From Chitinophagaceae bacterium 26-R-25 (GTDB lineage Bacteria > Bacteroidota > Bacteroidia > Chitinophagales > Chitinophagaceae): a stretch of DNA of 64,000 bases. The position numbers and the translations under genes were made by a program. The DNA is taken from contig JARWSJ010000001.1 in the NCBI GenBank assembly GCA_029906195.1, forward strand, positions 1,116,001 to 1,180,000. The letters run 5' to 3'. The notes under the pieces were generated by a model. It saw only the letters and a list, made by a program, of their open reading frames with translations, was not told where the DNA came from and did no database searches. Below, piece after piece: positions 56,722 through 64,000 of the stretch. Numbering within the stretch: position 1 is the stretch's first letter; each line of letters opens with the position of its first letter.

Positions 56722-57858
56722 ATGGAAATATTGATAGCGCCCAATGCTTATAAAAACAGTCTTACAGCCACAGAGGCTGCAAATGCCATCAAACTGGGAT
56801 TTGAGCAAAGTAAGCTTTCCTGTACCTGCACCTGTTTCCCTATTGGAGATGGCGGCGATGGGACCGGCAGCCTGATTATTCAACATTTTGCAGGAGAGCG
56901 CATGCCTGTAACCGTTACAGATCCCTTGGGTCGCCCAATTACGGCTTCATTTGGGCTGATTGAGGGAGGTAGAACGGCCATCATTGAAATGGCCGATGCG
57001 ACTGGTTTGCGATTGCTATCGTCCTCCGAAATGAATCCATTAAAAGCATCATCCCGTGGAACCGGCGCGGTAATGCTTGAAGCTTTACGGCGGGGAGTAA
57101 CGCGCATTGTTATTGGTATGGGAGGTTCTGCAACGGTGGACGGAGGAACAGGCATATTGCAAGCACTAGGCATTCGCTTCCTGGATGCAGGCGGTAGTTT
57201 GTTGTCCGATTTACCCGCTCAACTTTCTGCACTACATACAATAGACGACACGAACCTGGTTGCTACAATAGGAGCATGTGAAATAATTATTTTGTGTGAT
57301 GTAGACAATCCATTGCTTGGAGCAAATGGCGCAGCAGCGGTATTTGGTCCACAAAAAGGAGCGTCATCCAACGACATTGACGTATTGGAAAAAGGCCTGG
57401 CCATTTTTAACGAAGTAACCCAAAAGCAAAAAGGAGTTGACATGGGAAGTATGCTGCATGGAGGTACCGCCGGAGGTGCAGCTGCCGGGTTATGCGCATG
57501 GTTGAACGCAAAACTGGTAAACGGAACAGAATATTTCCTTGAGTTGACAGGGTTCAACAAGGTGTTACAAAGCAGCAGTTTGCTGGTTACCGGTGAAGGG
57601 AGCATAGATCTGCAGACATTACAGGGAAAGGCCCCGGCGGGTGTCGCCCGACAAGCCAAATCCATGGGCATACCGGTGTTGGCGTTAGCCGGGAAAATTG
57701 ATGTGAAACATATTGCCCCTCTTAAAGAAGTCTTTGATATCCTGCTGCCCATTGGTAATGGTGCCGGTACACTTGAAGAGGCATTGTCCCTCACCGCAGC
57801 TAACCTGACCAGGACTGCATGTGAAGTAGGGGATCTATTGGCGTTGTCTCGTTCCTGA
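56722..57858 (+). CDS. glxK: Glycerate 2-kinase
   Basis: The 378-aa protein matches the GlxK/GarK family: MEILIAPNAYKNSLTATEAANAI, CFPIGDGGDGTGSLI, VIGMGGSATVDGGTGILQALG, NPLLGANGAAAVFGPQKGA, and LVTGEGSIDLQTLQGKAPAGVA. The family phosphorylates D-glycerate to 2-phosphoglycerate in the breakdown of glyoxylate, galactarate/glucarate or serine. No partner (tartronate semialdehyde reductase) is near. It is followed by a GH27 gene at 219 bp, which may share or lack a transcript. Confidence 0.93.
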   Translation: MEILIAPNAYKNSLTATEAANAIKLGFEQSKLSCTCTCFPIGDGGDGTGSLIIQHFAGERMPVTVTDPLGRPITASFGLIEGGRTAIIEMADATGLRLLSSSEMNPLKASSRGTGAVMLEALRRGVTRIVIGMGGSATVDGGTGILQALGIRFLDAGGSLLSDLPAQLSALHTIDDTNLVATIGACEIIILCDVDNPLLGANGAAAVFGPQKGASSNDIDVLEKGLAIFNEVTQKQKGVDMGSMLHGGTAGGAAAGLCAWLNAKLVNGTEYFLELTGFNKVLQSSSLLVTGEGSIDLQTLQGKAPAGVARQAKSMGIPVLALAGKIDVKHIAPLKEVFDILLPIGNGAGTLEEALSLTAANLTRTACEVGDLLALSRS

Positions 57859-58077
57859 TTTTTGTAGGATCGCAAAATAAAATCATCCAGCTGCATAAAG
57901 ACATCTGGACATACATAGGAATGACGGCGTTCCATTTACGAACTGCGGCGTGAAAGAAATATTTACGCAACCGTTTGATTCAGGTTTTTATAGCACAACC
58001 ATCTATTTTTAGACGATGATGGCTACGCAAGAGATTTCTTCTCCAGCCCCAATGATTATCAGAAACACAAAATAAAT

Positions 58078-59304
58078 ATGTCGCAAACAAAAAAAGGATT
58101 GACTTTACTGCTTTCGCTATTTACGTTCTATACTGCCACAGTAGGTCAAAGCACAGATAGGAAATTGCTTGCTCCAACACCGCCTATGGGTTGGATGTCC
58201 TGGAATTTTTTCGGGGAAAATATCAATGAAAAAGGGCTGAAAGAAATGGCCGACGCCATGGTGGCATCGGGTATGGCACAGGCAGGGTATAAATATATTT
58301 TTATTGATGATGGTTGGCAGGGTGGGAGAGACAATCGCAATAAGATCATTCCTGATCCAAAGAAATTTCCTTCTGGTATAAAGGCGCTCGCAGATTATAT
58401 GCATAGTAAAGGTTTAAAACTTGGAATTTATTCAGATGCTGCGCCGCTTACCTGTGCAGGCTATACAGCGAGTTTGAATTTTGAGGAGGAAGATGCAAAA
58501 ACTTTTGCATCCTGGGGCGTTGATTATCTAAAGTATGATTATTGCGGTGCCCCAGCAGATTCAAACACAGCGAAATTAAGATACAAAAAAATGGCAGATG
58601 CGTTATCCCACAGTGGTCGGGATATTGCGCTGGGAATTTGTGAGTGGGGCGACAGGCAGCCGTGGAACTGGGCAGCCAATGCCGGTGGCAGCATCTGGCG
58701 TATGGCGGGTGATTTGCGTGATAAATGGCAATCAAAACCCGGCGAACAGGGAATGTCCATTATGCAGGCAGTTAAAATAAATGGCGATCTGTCAGCATAT
58801 GCAGGGCCTGGTCACTGGAATGATCCTGATATGCTTGTCATTGGTTTATATGGTGTAAATGGACCTGCAGCTGATCTTGGTGGCATTGGCTGTTCTGATA
58901 TTGAATACCAGAGCCAGATGAGCCTGTGGAGCGTGATGGCTGCACCACTCATCGCCAGCAATGACTTACGAAGCATGAATGAACAAACAAAAGCAATTCT
59001 TACAAACACAGAAGTAATTGCCATCAACCAGGATGCATTGGGAAAACAGGGTGTAAGAAAGGTGAGTGACGCCACCTGGGACATTTTCGTAAAACCGCTG
59101 GCCAACGGGAATGTAGCTGTTGCCATACTCAATAAGGAAAGCGATGTGCGGGATATAAAGCTCAGCTTTACCGGAATTGGTTTGAATGGCAAATATTCAA
59201 TCAGAGATCTCTGGAAGCATAAAGTTATCGACACAGGTTCAGGCTGGAAAGGAAGAGTGGAAGGACATGAAACGAAGTTGTTTATCTTGTCGGGAAGTAA
59301 ATAG
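58078..59304 (+). CDS. Secreted GH27 alpha-galactosidase
   Basis: The 408-aa protein has a signal peptide (cleavage near TVGQ). GH27 motifs run in order: PTPPMGWMSWNFFGE, YIFIDDGWQGGRD, GLKLGIYSDA, the nucleophile segment WGVDYLKYDYCG (D154), WRMAGDLRDKW (acid/base D212), and GPGHWNDPDMLVIG. A short C-terminal beta-sandwich closes it. Melibiase-type family members remove terminal alpha-galactose; some act on beta-L-arabinopyranosides. It starts the pair with the GH29 enzyme 135 bp downstream, suggesting a branched glycan with alpha-Gal and alpha-Fuc. Confidence 0.93.
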   Translation: MSQTKKGLTLLLSLFTFYTATVGQSTDRKLLAPTPPMGWMSWNFFGENINEKGLKEMADAMVASGMAQAGYKYIFIDDGWQGGRDNRNKIIPDPKKFPSGIKALADYMHSKGLKLGIYSDAAPLTCAGYTASLNFEEEDAKTFASWGVDYLKYDYCGAPADSNTAKLRYKKMADALSHSGRDIALGICEWGDRQPWNWAANAGGSIWRMAGDLRDKWQSKPGEQGMSIMQAVKINGDLSAYAGPGHWNDPDMLVIGLYGVNGPAADLGGIGCSDIEYQSQMSLWSVMAAPLIASNDLRSMNEQTKAILTNTEVIAINQDALGKQGVRKVSDATWDIFVKPLANGNVAVAILNKESDVRDIKLSFTGIGLNGKYSIRDLWKHKVIDTGSGWKGRVEGHETKLFILSGSK

Positions 59305-59438
59305 TAAGGACTGAATTTGACAGAAATAATTTTTTTTACGGGACAGCATGTATGCCATACTCATTGCAAATGATGCATCGAGTTGGTATGAATCTGGCTC
59401 CGTGCAGCATGTAGTAAAACAGGCTTAGTATAAATGTT

Positions 59439-60938
59439 ATGAGACTACTGAAACTCAAATTATCTTTTTTACCATTGGTGTTATTGGCGTTCAATAATTT
59501 TATCAATGCTCAAACCCAGCAACCATCTGCAAAGCCAAGCGCTGCGCAGCAGGCGATGATAAAACGCGGTTACGGAATGTTTATACATTTTGGCGTAAAT
59601 ACATTTACGGACACTGAATGGAGCGACGGTACAACGCCTGTTGATACATACAATCCTACAAAGCTTGATTGTGACCAGTGGGTACGCGTTGCAAAGGATG
59701 CCGGTTTCCGCTATGTGCTGCTTGTTACAAAACATCATGATGGCTTTTGCCTGTGGGACAGCAAGTATACAACGTACGATGTTGCTTCTTCTCCGGTAAA
59801 AACGGATGTGGTAAGAGCAGTATCAGATGCGTGTAAGAAATATGGTTTGCAGTTTGCCGTATATTATTCATTGTGGGACAGACATGATTCATCCTACACC
59901 AATAAAAACCCGCAGGTGTATGTCGACTACATGCTTAAACAGTTAACGGAATTGTTTACCAATTACGGACCAATAGGAGAGCTGTGGCTGGACGGCGGTT
60001 GGGACAGAAAGCCATCTGATTGGGGAGTAGATCAGGTTTATGCATTGTTGAAAAAGTTGCAACCAATGTGTGTAATGAGCGTAAATCATACTATTGTAAA
60101 TGAAGAGGGTAAACGTCACTACACGAGACCTTCGAATATGACAGAAGACAACAAATATTTCTTTCAATACTTTCCTTCAGAGTTCCGGTTGTGGGATCCG
60201 GCCATTGTTACAAGGTTTGATAAAAAGCAATATTTGCATGAAGGCAAGTCTTATTATTTGCCATTTGAACATACGATATGCTTAAGCAAACGATGGAACT
60301 GGTTTGAAAAATCACAGCCCTTGCCTGCCCGCGACCTTGATGAGCTGCAGGAATTGTTTTACTGGTGCACTTATAATGACAACTGTCTCGTTGTAGATGT
60401 GGCGCCGGATAATACGGGTCGTATTCGTGAACACATGGCAAACACCGTCATTGAGCTTGGAAAAAGAATAGGTATTGCTCCGGGCAAGCCATTGCCACAG
60501 AATGGTAAGTTCATTTCATTCAATACGCCGGTTACTGCAAGCAGCGTTGATACCGCCGAAGGCAAACGTCTTGAGGCGAGTGCGGTAAATGATGGAAGGT
60601 TAGATAGCCGCTGGCAGTCAGCAGATACACTAGGTTTGGTTGATATGGAACTTGATATCAAAGCATCATTCAACAAGATCACCATTTTTGAATACCAGGA
60701 CGTGGAGGAGTTGCCGGATGGCTTTTCGCAAATACGCAAACCACGCATACTACAATACAGTATAGATATTTTAAGAGATGGGCAATGGCAAACTATTTAT
60801 CTTGGCGACGAACCTATGAGTGATTGCAAGGTTATCAGATTTCCTCACAACTATTCTACCTCAAAGTTGCGGTTTAAAATATTAAAGGCAACCGGCCGCC
60901 CGTCGATCAACGAAATTTGTGTAATACAAATGCCATAG
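59439..60938 (+). CDS. Secreted GH29 alpha-L-fucosidase with C-terminal discoidin domain
   Basis: The 499-aa protein has a signal peptide (cleavage near NAQ). The GH29 barrel shows RGYGMFIHFGVNTFTD, YVLLVTKHHDGFCLW and the nucleophile in IGELWLDGGWD (D185). A F5/8 type C (discoidin, CBM32-like) domain occupies about 365-499 (VTASSVDTAEGKRLEASAVNDGRLDSRWQS). The family hydrolyses terminal alpha-L-fucose. The length is that of the subfamily that includes alpha-1,3/4-active enzymes, but the linkage cannot be read. It lies after the GH27 gene. Confidence 0.92.
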   Translation: MRLLKLKLSFLPLVLLAFNNFINAQTQQPSAKPSAAQQAMIKRGYGMFIHFGVNTFTDTEWSDGTTPVDTYNPTKLDCDQWVRVAKDAGFRYVLLVTKHHDGFCLWDSKYTTYDVASSPVKTDVVRAVSDACKKYGLQFAVYYSLWDRHDSSYTNKNPQVYVDYMLKQLTELFTNYGPIGELWLDGGWDRKPSDWGVDQVYALLKKLQPMCVMSVNHTIVNEEGKRHYTRPSNMTEDNKYFFQYFPSEFRLWDPAIVTRFDKKQYLHEGKSYYLPFEHTICLSKRWNWFEKSQPLPARDLDELQELFYWCTYNDNCLVVDVAPDNTGRIREHMANTVIELGKRIGIAPGKPLPQNGKFISFNTPVTASSVDTAEGKRLEASAVNDGRLDSRWQSADTLGLVDMELDIKASFNKITIFEYQDVEELPDGFSQIRKPRILQYSIDILRDGQWQTIYLGDEPMSDCKVIRFPHNYSTSKLRFKILKATGRPSINEICVIQMP

Positions 60939-61152
60939 AATTTGCAGCAATACCATGGAAGCTGTGGTATTACTTTATTTGTAAGTCGCCCTTGTACTTT
61001 GTAGTCTTTGTCGTGTTTTGCGGAAGAAATCATTGTCACTTTTAGCGTTGTAATCGCAAAATCATTCGCAGCAGTGTCTGTACTTTCATGCTTTAAATTT
61101 CCTATCTTTTACAGGCCATTTAAACCGGACATTTTAGGCAAAAAGATAAACA

Positions 61153-61746
61153 ATGAATAAAGACAGCCTGGTTCAGTTTGTACAGCGGGTAATGCCAATC
61201 AGCCAGCTTAAGGCCGAACAACTTGCAGCGAAGTTTATGCCGATGAAAATCGAGAGGAATAGCTACCTGCTGAAAGAAGGAAAAGTATGCCATGAATCTC
61301 ACTTCATTGAGAAAGGCATTGTTAGATCCTATATTTATGACATTGAAGGTAATGAAGTGACAACCGCGTTTTATACAAAAAACACCTTTGCCGCAGACTT
61401 GCTATCGTTCTTCAAGAGAGCGCCTGCAAGGGAATATATCCAGGCAATCACCGATTGTGAAACCTGGTTTATCACCTATGAAGACATGCAGACAAGCTTC
61501 CATACCATCCCTGAGTTTCGTGAATTTGGAAGGCTGAACATTGTAAATCAATACGGCATTTTAAAGGAAAGAATGTTATCGATGCTACAGGAAACTGCTG
61601 AACAACGATATAGTCACCTGATTAGTTCAAGCGCGGAAATTTTTCAGGACGTACCCCTAAAATATATCGCTACTTATCTTGGTATCACCGACACCTCATT
61701 AAGCAGGATAAGAAAGGAGTTTGCAAAGAAAAATACGGGCAGTTGA
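61153..61746 (+). CDS. Crp/Fnr-family transcriptional regulator
   Basis: The 197-aa protein has a cyclic-nucleotide-binding-type beta-roll (LLKEGKVCHESHFIEKGIVRSYIYDIEGNEVTTAFYTKNTFAADLLSFF) followed by a C-terminal helix-turn-helix (DVPLKYIATYLGITDTSLSRIRKEF). The Cys residues needed for an Fnr iron-sulphur cluster are absent. This Bacteroidota subgroup is common and effector-free in annotation. The next gene starts 77 bp downstream on the same strand and may be its target. Confidence 0.92.
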   Translation: MNKDSLVQFVQRVMPISQLKAEQLAAKFMPMKIERNSYLLKEGKVCHESHFIEKGIVRSYIYDIEGNEVTTAFYTKNTFAADLLSFFKRAPAREYIQAITDCETWFITYEDMQTSFHTIPEFREFGRLNIVNQYGILKERMLSMLQETAEQRYSHLISSSAEIFQDVPLKYIATYLGITDTSLSRIRKEFAKKNTGS

Positions 61747-61823
61747 TTTCTTGCCATTTGCTAAGTGCGAACTTGGAGATTTGGTTTTCCTTTGTTTTAT
61801 TATTTTATTCAAACACTAATCAA

Positions 61824-62570
61824 ATGGAAAATCAAGTTTCAGCCATGCCACTTGCGGCTATCATCATATTTATGGCAAGTTTTCTTTTTTCTATCGCTTT
61901 TATTACCAGGCCGGTAAAACGGGCGGCACTTGATGCAGGTATGCCCTTGCGGAAGGCAAGGAATATTCAGATAGGTATTTTTATCTTCTATTTTGTTTAC
62001 CTGACGTACGTGTCGGTGTTTGCTCTAAAAGGCACGTTCAACGTCGATTCCGTGCCGCCTAAAGTAGTGGTTTGGGCCGCTTTGCCGTTAATGGTCATCT
62101 TGTTTGGCTTTATTGGAAATACCCCGTTATTTAAAAAACTACTCAGGTCCATTACATTGGAATCGCTTATCGCCGTACATGTATTCAGGGTGCTTGGCAT
62201 ATTTTTCATTATCCTTTATGGCTACCACTTACTGCCGAAAAATTTTGCCTTTTCTGCCGACCTGGGAGATCTCATTACAGCCTTGTTGGCTTTGCCCGTG
62301 GCTAGAATGGTGTCGAAAAAGAAACCCGGTTGGAAGGTGGCGGTGTATGCCTGGAATATTTTCGGAATACTGGACATCGTTAACCTGCTCACCATTGCTG
62401 TTATAATCGGCGCCAATGGGAATCTCCGGGAAATGGCAGTATTTCCTTTTGTTTGGTTCCCTGCTTTTGCGCCGGCAACCATTTTATTTTTGCACATGAC
62501 GGTTTTCAGGAAATTACAGCTGCTGAAAACTGTGGAGAATCCAAAAGAATATTCATACGCAAATAATTGA
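61824..62570 (+). CDS. Integral membrane protein, function unknown
   Basis: The 248-aa protein is started at the ATG at 61824 (upstream in-frame starts would overlap the regulator). It has about seven hydrophobic segments (PLAAIIIFMASFLFSIAFI, IGIFIFYFVYLTYVSVFAL, VVWAALPLMVILFGFIG and others). No family was recognised. The position after a Crp/Fnr regulator suggests shared control. Confidence 0.72.
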   Translation: MENQVSAMPLAAIIIFMASFLFSIAFITRPVKRAALDAGMPLRKARNIQIGIFIFYFVYLTYVSVFALKGTFNVDSVPPKVVVWAALPLMVILFGFIGNTPLFKKLLRSITLESLIAVHVFRVLGIFFIILYGYHLLPKNFAFSADLGDLITALLALPVARMVSKKKPGWKVAVYAWNIFGILDIVNLLTIAVIIGANGNLREMAVFPFVWFPAFAPATILFLHMTVFRKLQLLKTVENPKEYSYANN

Positions 62571-62714
62571 AAAGACAGAACATTAAAGGATGTTGGAGAT
62601 TCGAATGTTAAAGCAGGCCACGCTTACATACTGCCTGATCTCCGGCACGTCCTTTAGTGAGTCTTACTGAAAAGCGCTTGTTCGTTTCCGATAGTACTTG
62701 ATTATTTTGTGTTC

Positions 62715-62722
62715 TAAATTTG
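62715..62722 (+). promoter_or_regulatory. Candidate -7 element
   Basis: TAAATTTG is an exact TAnnTTTG match, 52 bases before the ATG at 62775. No -33 TTTG lies at the right distance, so the promoter is uncertain. Confidence 0.4.
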
Positions 62723-62774
62723 TTTCGTAAATTGACGAGTCCAGGGGCATAACCTGATTGATAACCTGATTTTT

Positions 62775-64000
62775 ATGAAAGAAATTATTAAGACAAATCT
62801 TCTCTTTGCATTCATTCTTTTTACAATGAATGGATATAGCCAAAACTCAACGCCGTTAGTCATCCCTTTAAAAACAGCTGTCGATAAGGATGGTATCACC
62901 AACAATGTGCTGATGGGAATGATTGATGACTTGAATATTAGTTATGACAGGACGTTACAATTTACCGGCATACCGAATTCAATAAAGGATAAAGTAATCA
63001 TGCAGATTGACTTTCAGCCTGCCCAGCATTATTTTGAATATTATGTTGCGAACCCCGATTATAGCCTGGAGGGTCTGATGAGCGCGATTAGATACTATAA
63101 GGCCGACACCCTCCAATTAAGCAGAAAGCCAATCAAACATGTGGTTTACCTGGTCTCTGGCGTAGACCATTCCGGCAATAAAGTCTTGATTGTGGATGCT
63201 AACAACAACCACGATTTTAGTGATGACAAATTGATGGTGTATGATTCGGCTTTTCTACGAAAAGGCAACCAGGCATCACGTACTCTTTTGCCCAACATTA
63301 CTGTAAATTTTCAATATGCAAGTCAAAAGCAGGTGTATGACAGAACCTGTAACTTACAAGTTTCGCCGGTTAGTAATATGATAACCAGCGACACGGTATT
63401 TGAGAAATTTAAAGTGCAGGTGATTACCAATGAAATCAAGCAGGGCGCTTTTGTCGTAGGTAAAAGCAATTATTCGTGTGATGTTTTTACAAGGAACAAA
63501 CCGGGCGTTATTTTCGATTCGGTGAGTGCCGTTGTTGATATCATTGAAAAAAACGAAAAAGGCATCGAGATTGGTAAAGCCAGACACATTATCGGAGATA
63601 CTGTTTCAATCAACAATAACAGGTACCTGCTATCTGGCGTTTCAGTTTTTGGTGATAGCCTGAAGTTCTCTTACGTTGGCAGCGGTACCGCTACTTACGG
63701 TATAGATACAGGAATGGTCGCTTATAACATTGAGGCAGTGGATTTTGACGGAAATGAATTTAACCTTCAAAAATGTAGGGGAAAATTTGTGCTCATTGAT
63801 TTTTGGGGATCGTGGTGCACCCCTTGTATTCGGTCCATTCCCGACCTGGTGGCTATTGCAAATAAATACAAAGGTGACATACAACTGGTAAGCGTTGCGG
63901 TGGACGTACTTGGAAACATGCCGGCCCTGAAAAAAATAATAAATGATCAGCAAATGAACTGGATACATGTTTTCCAGAGTAGAAATGATTTGGATAAAAA
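62775..64000 (+). CDS. TlpA-like thioredoxin-fold protein, 3' end outside window
   Basis: From the ATG at 62775 the frame stays open to the window edge (408 full codons). It has a signal peptide (MKEIIKTNLLFAFILFTMNGYSQ). About 310 residues of unknown, beta-rich sequence follow (VYLVSGVDHSGNKVLIVDANNNHDF). The TlpA/AhpC-type thioredoxin domain begins near 320 (GKFVLIDFWGSWCTPCIRSIPDLVAIANKY), with the redox pair C348/C351. Periplasmic disulphide reductases of this form are common in Bacteroidota. The C terminus is missing from this window. The partner is unknown. Confidence 0.85.
   Translation, partial: MKEIIKTNLLFAFILFTMNGYSQNSTPLVIPLKTAVDKDGITNNVLMGMIDDLNISYDRTLQFTGIPNSIKDKVIMQIDFQPAQHYFEYYVANPDYSLEGLMSAIRYYKADTLQLSRKPIKHVVYLVSGVDHSGNKVLIVDANNNHDFSDDKLMVYDSAFLRKGNQASRTLLPNITVNFQYASQKQVYDRTCNLQVSPVSNMITSDTVFEKFKVQVITNEIKQGAFVVGKSNYSCDVFTRNKPGVIFDSVSAVVDIIEKNEKGIEIGKARHIIGDTVSINNNRYLLSGVSVFGDSLKFSYVGSGTATYGIDTGMVAYNIEAVDFDGNEFNLQKCRGKFVLIDFWGSWCTPCIRSIPDLVAIANKYKGDIQLVSVAVDVLGNMPALKKIINDQQMNWIHVFQSRNDLDK

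Noticed and set aside
57219..57935. Minus-strand open frame
   Set aside because: Overlaps the glycerate kinase gene and has no independent motif or start context.
1..64000. tRNA, rRNA, CRISPR, insertion sequence or prophage
   Set aside because: No transposase, integrase, repeat-spacer array or cloverleaf was seen on reading both strands; a tool search could still find a short RNA gene.

Overview
The window looks like chromosomal DNA from a Bacteroidota bacterium, most likely of the Chitinophagaceae type (Chitinophaga/Niastella-like). The evidence is a SusC/SusD pair, a type IX secretion (T9SS) C-terminal sorting domain, several secreted glycoside hydrolases, lipoproteins with Bacteroidota-style signal peptides, promoters of the TTTG-N19/20-TAnnTTTG type, and few Shine-Dalgarno sequences. 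No rRNA, tRNA, CRISPR array, insertion sequence or phage gene was seen. Start codons were usually moved to the ATG directly before a signal peptide or the first conserved domain. All family calls come from reading the proteins; no search was run.

Layout. (1) 257-6158, plus strand: two tandem GH123/DUF4091-type secreted enzymes (one with a T9SS sorting domain, one without), a LacI regulator and an APH-fold kinase resembling N-acetylhexosamine 1-kinase. Together these suggest uptake and phosphorylation of an amino sugar. (2) 6263-9985, minus: a PA14-containing GH3 and a secreted alpha/beta hydrolase. (3) 10494-11888, minus: an ArsR repressor, a SRPBCC (AHSA1) protein and a RibD/DHFR-like reductase, preceded by a promoter embedded in nested palindromes. 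(4) 12112-18004, plus: a compact glycan synthesis and export operon (GT14-like transferase, Wzm, Wzt, a tandem GT2, a single GT2) with overlapping genes. (5) 18171-26845: a VF530-type small protein, an NTF2-like lipoprotein, a low-complexity secreted protein, a remnant of dinB, a minus-strand operon whose first gene (a lipoprotein) appears frameshifted, and a divergent lipoprotein with a carboxypeptidase-like domain.

(6) 27204-52212 is a large polysaccharide utilisation locus (PUL). A GntR-type regulator with a sugar-sensor domain is divergent from SusC, SusD and a DUF5017-like lipoprotein. These are followed by three long secreted proteins that share a conserved helical core, two SGNH esterase-like enzymes, a PA14-GH3, an FAD-dependent oxidoreductase and a sodium:solute symporter. 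The three long proteins and the oxidoreductase have no function I can name, so this locus is the best candidate for an undescribed pathway. The proposed order is: surface binding and import by SusCD, de-esterification by the SGNH enzymes, backbone cleavage by the helical-core proteins and GH3, then symport of the product.

(7) 52338-64000: an AraC regulator, an aldehyde dehydrogenase, a small secreted protein, a polysaccharide deacetylase, a glycerate kinase, a GH27 alpha-galactosidase, a GH29 alpha-L-fucosidase with a discoidin domain, a Crp/Fnr regulator, a membrane protein, and a TlpA-like thioredoxin protein cut by the window edge.
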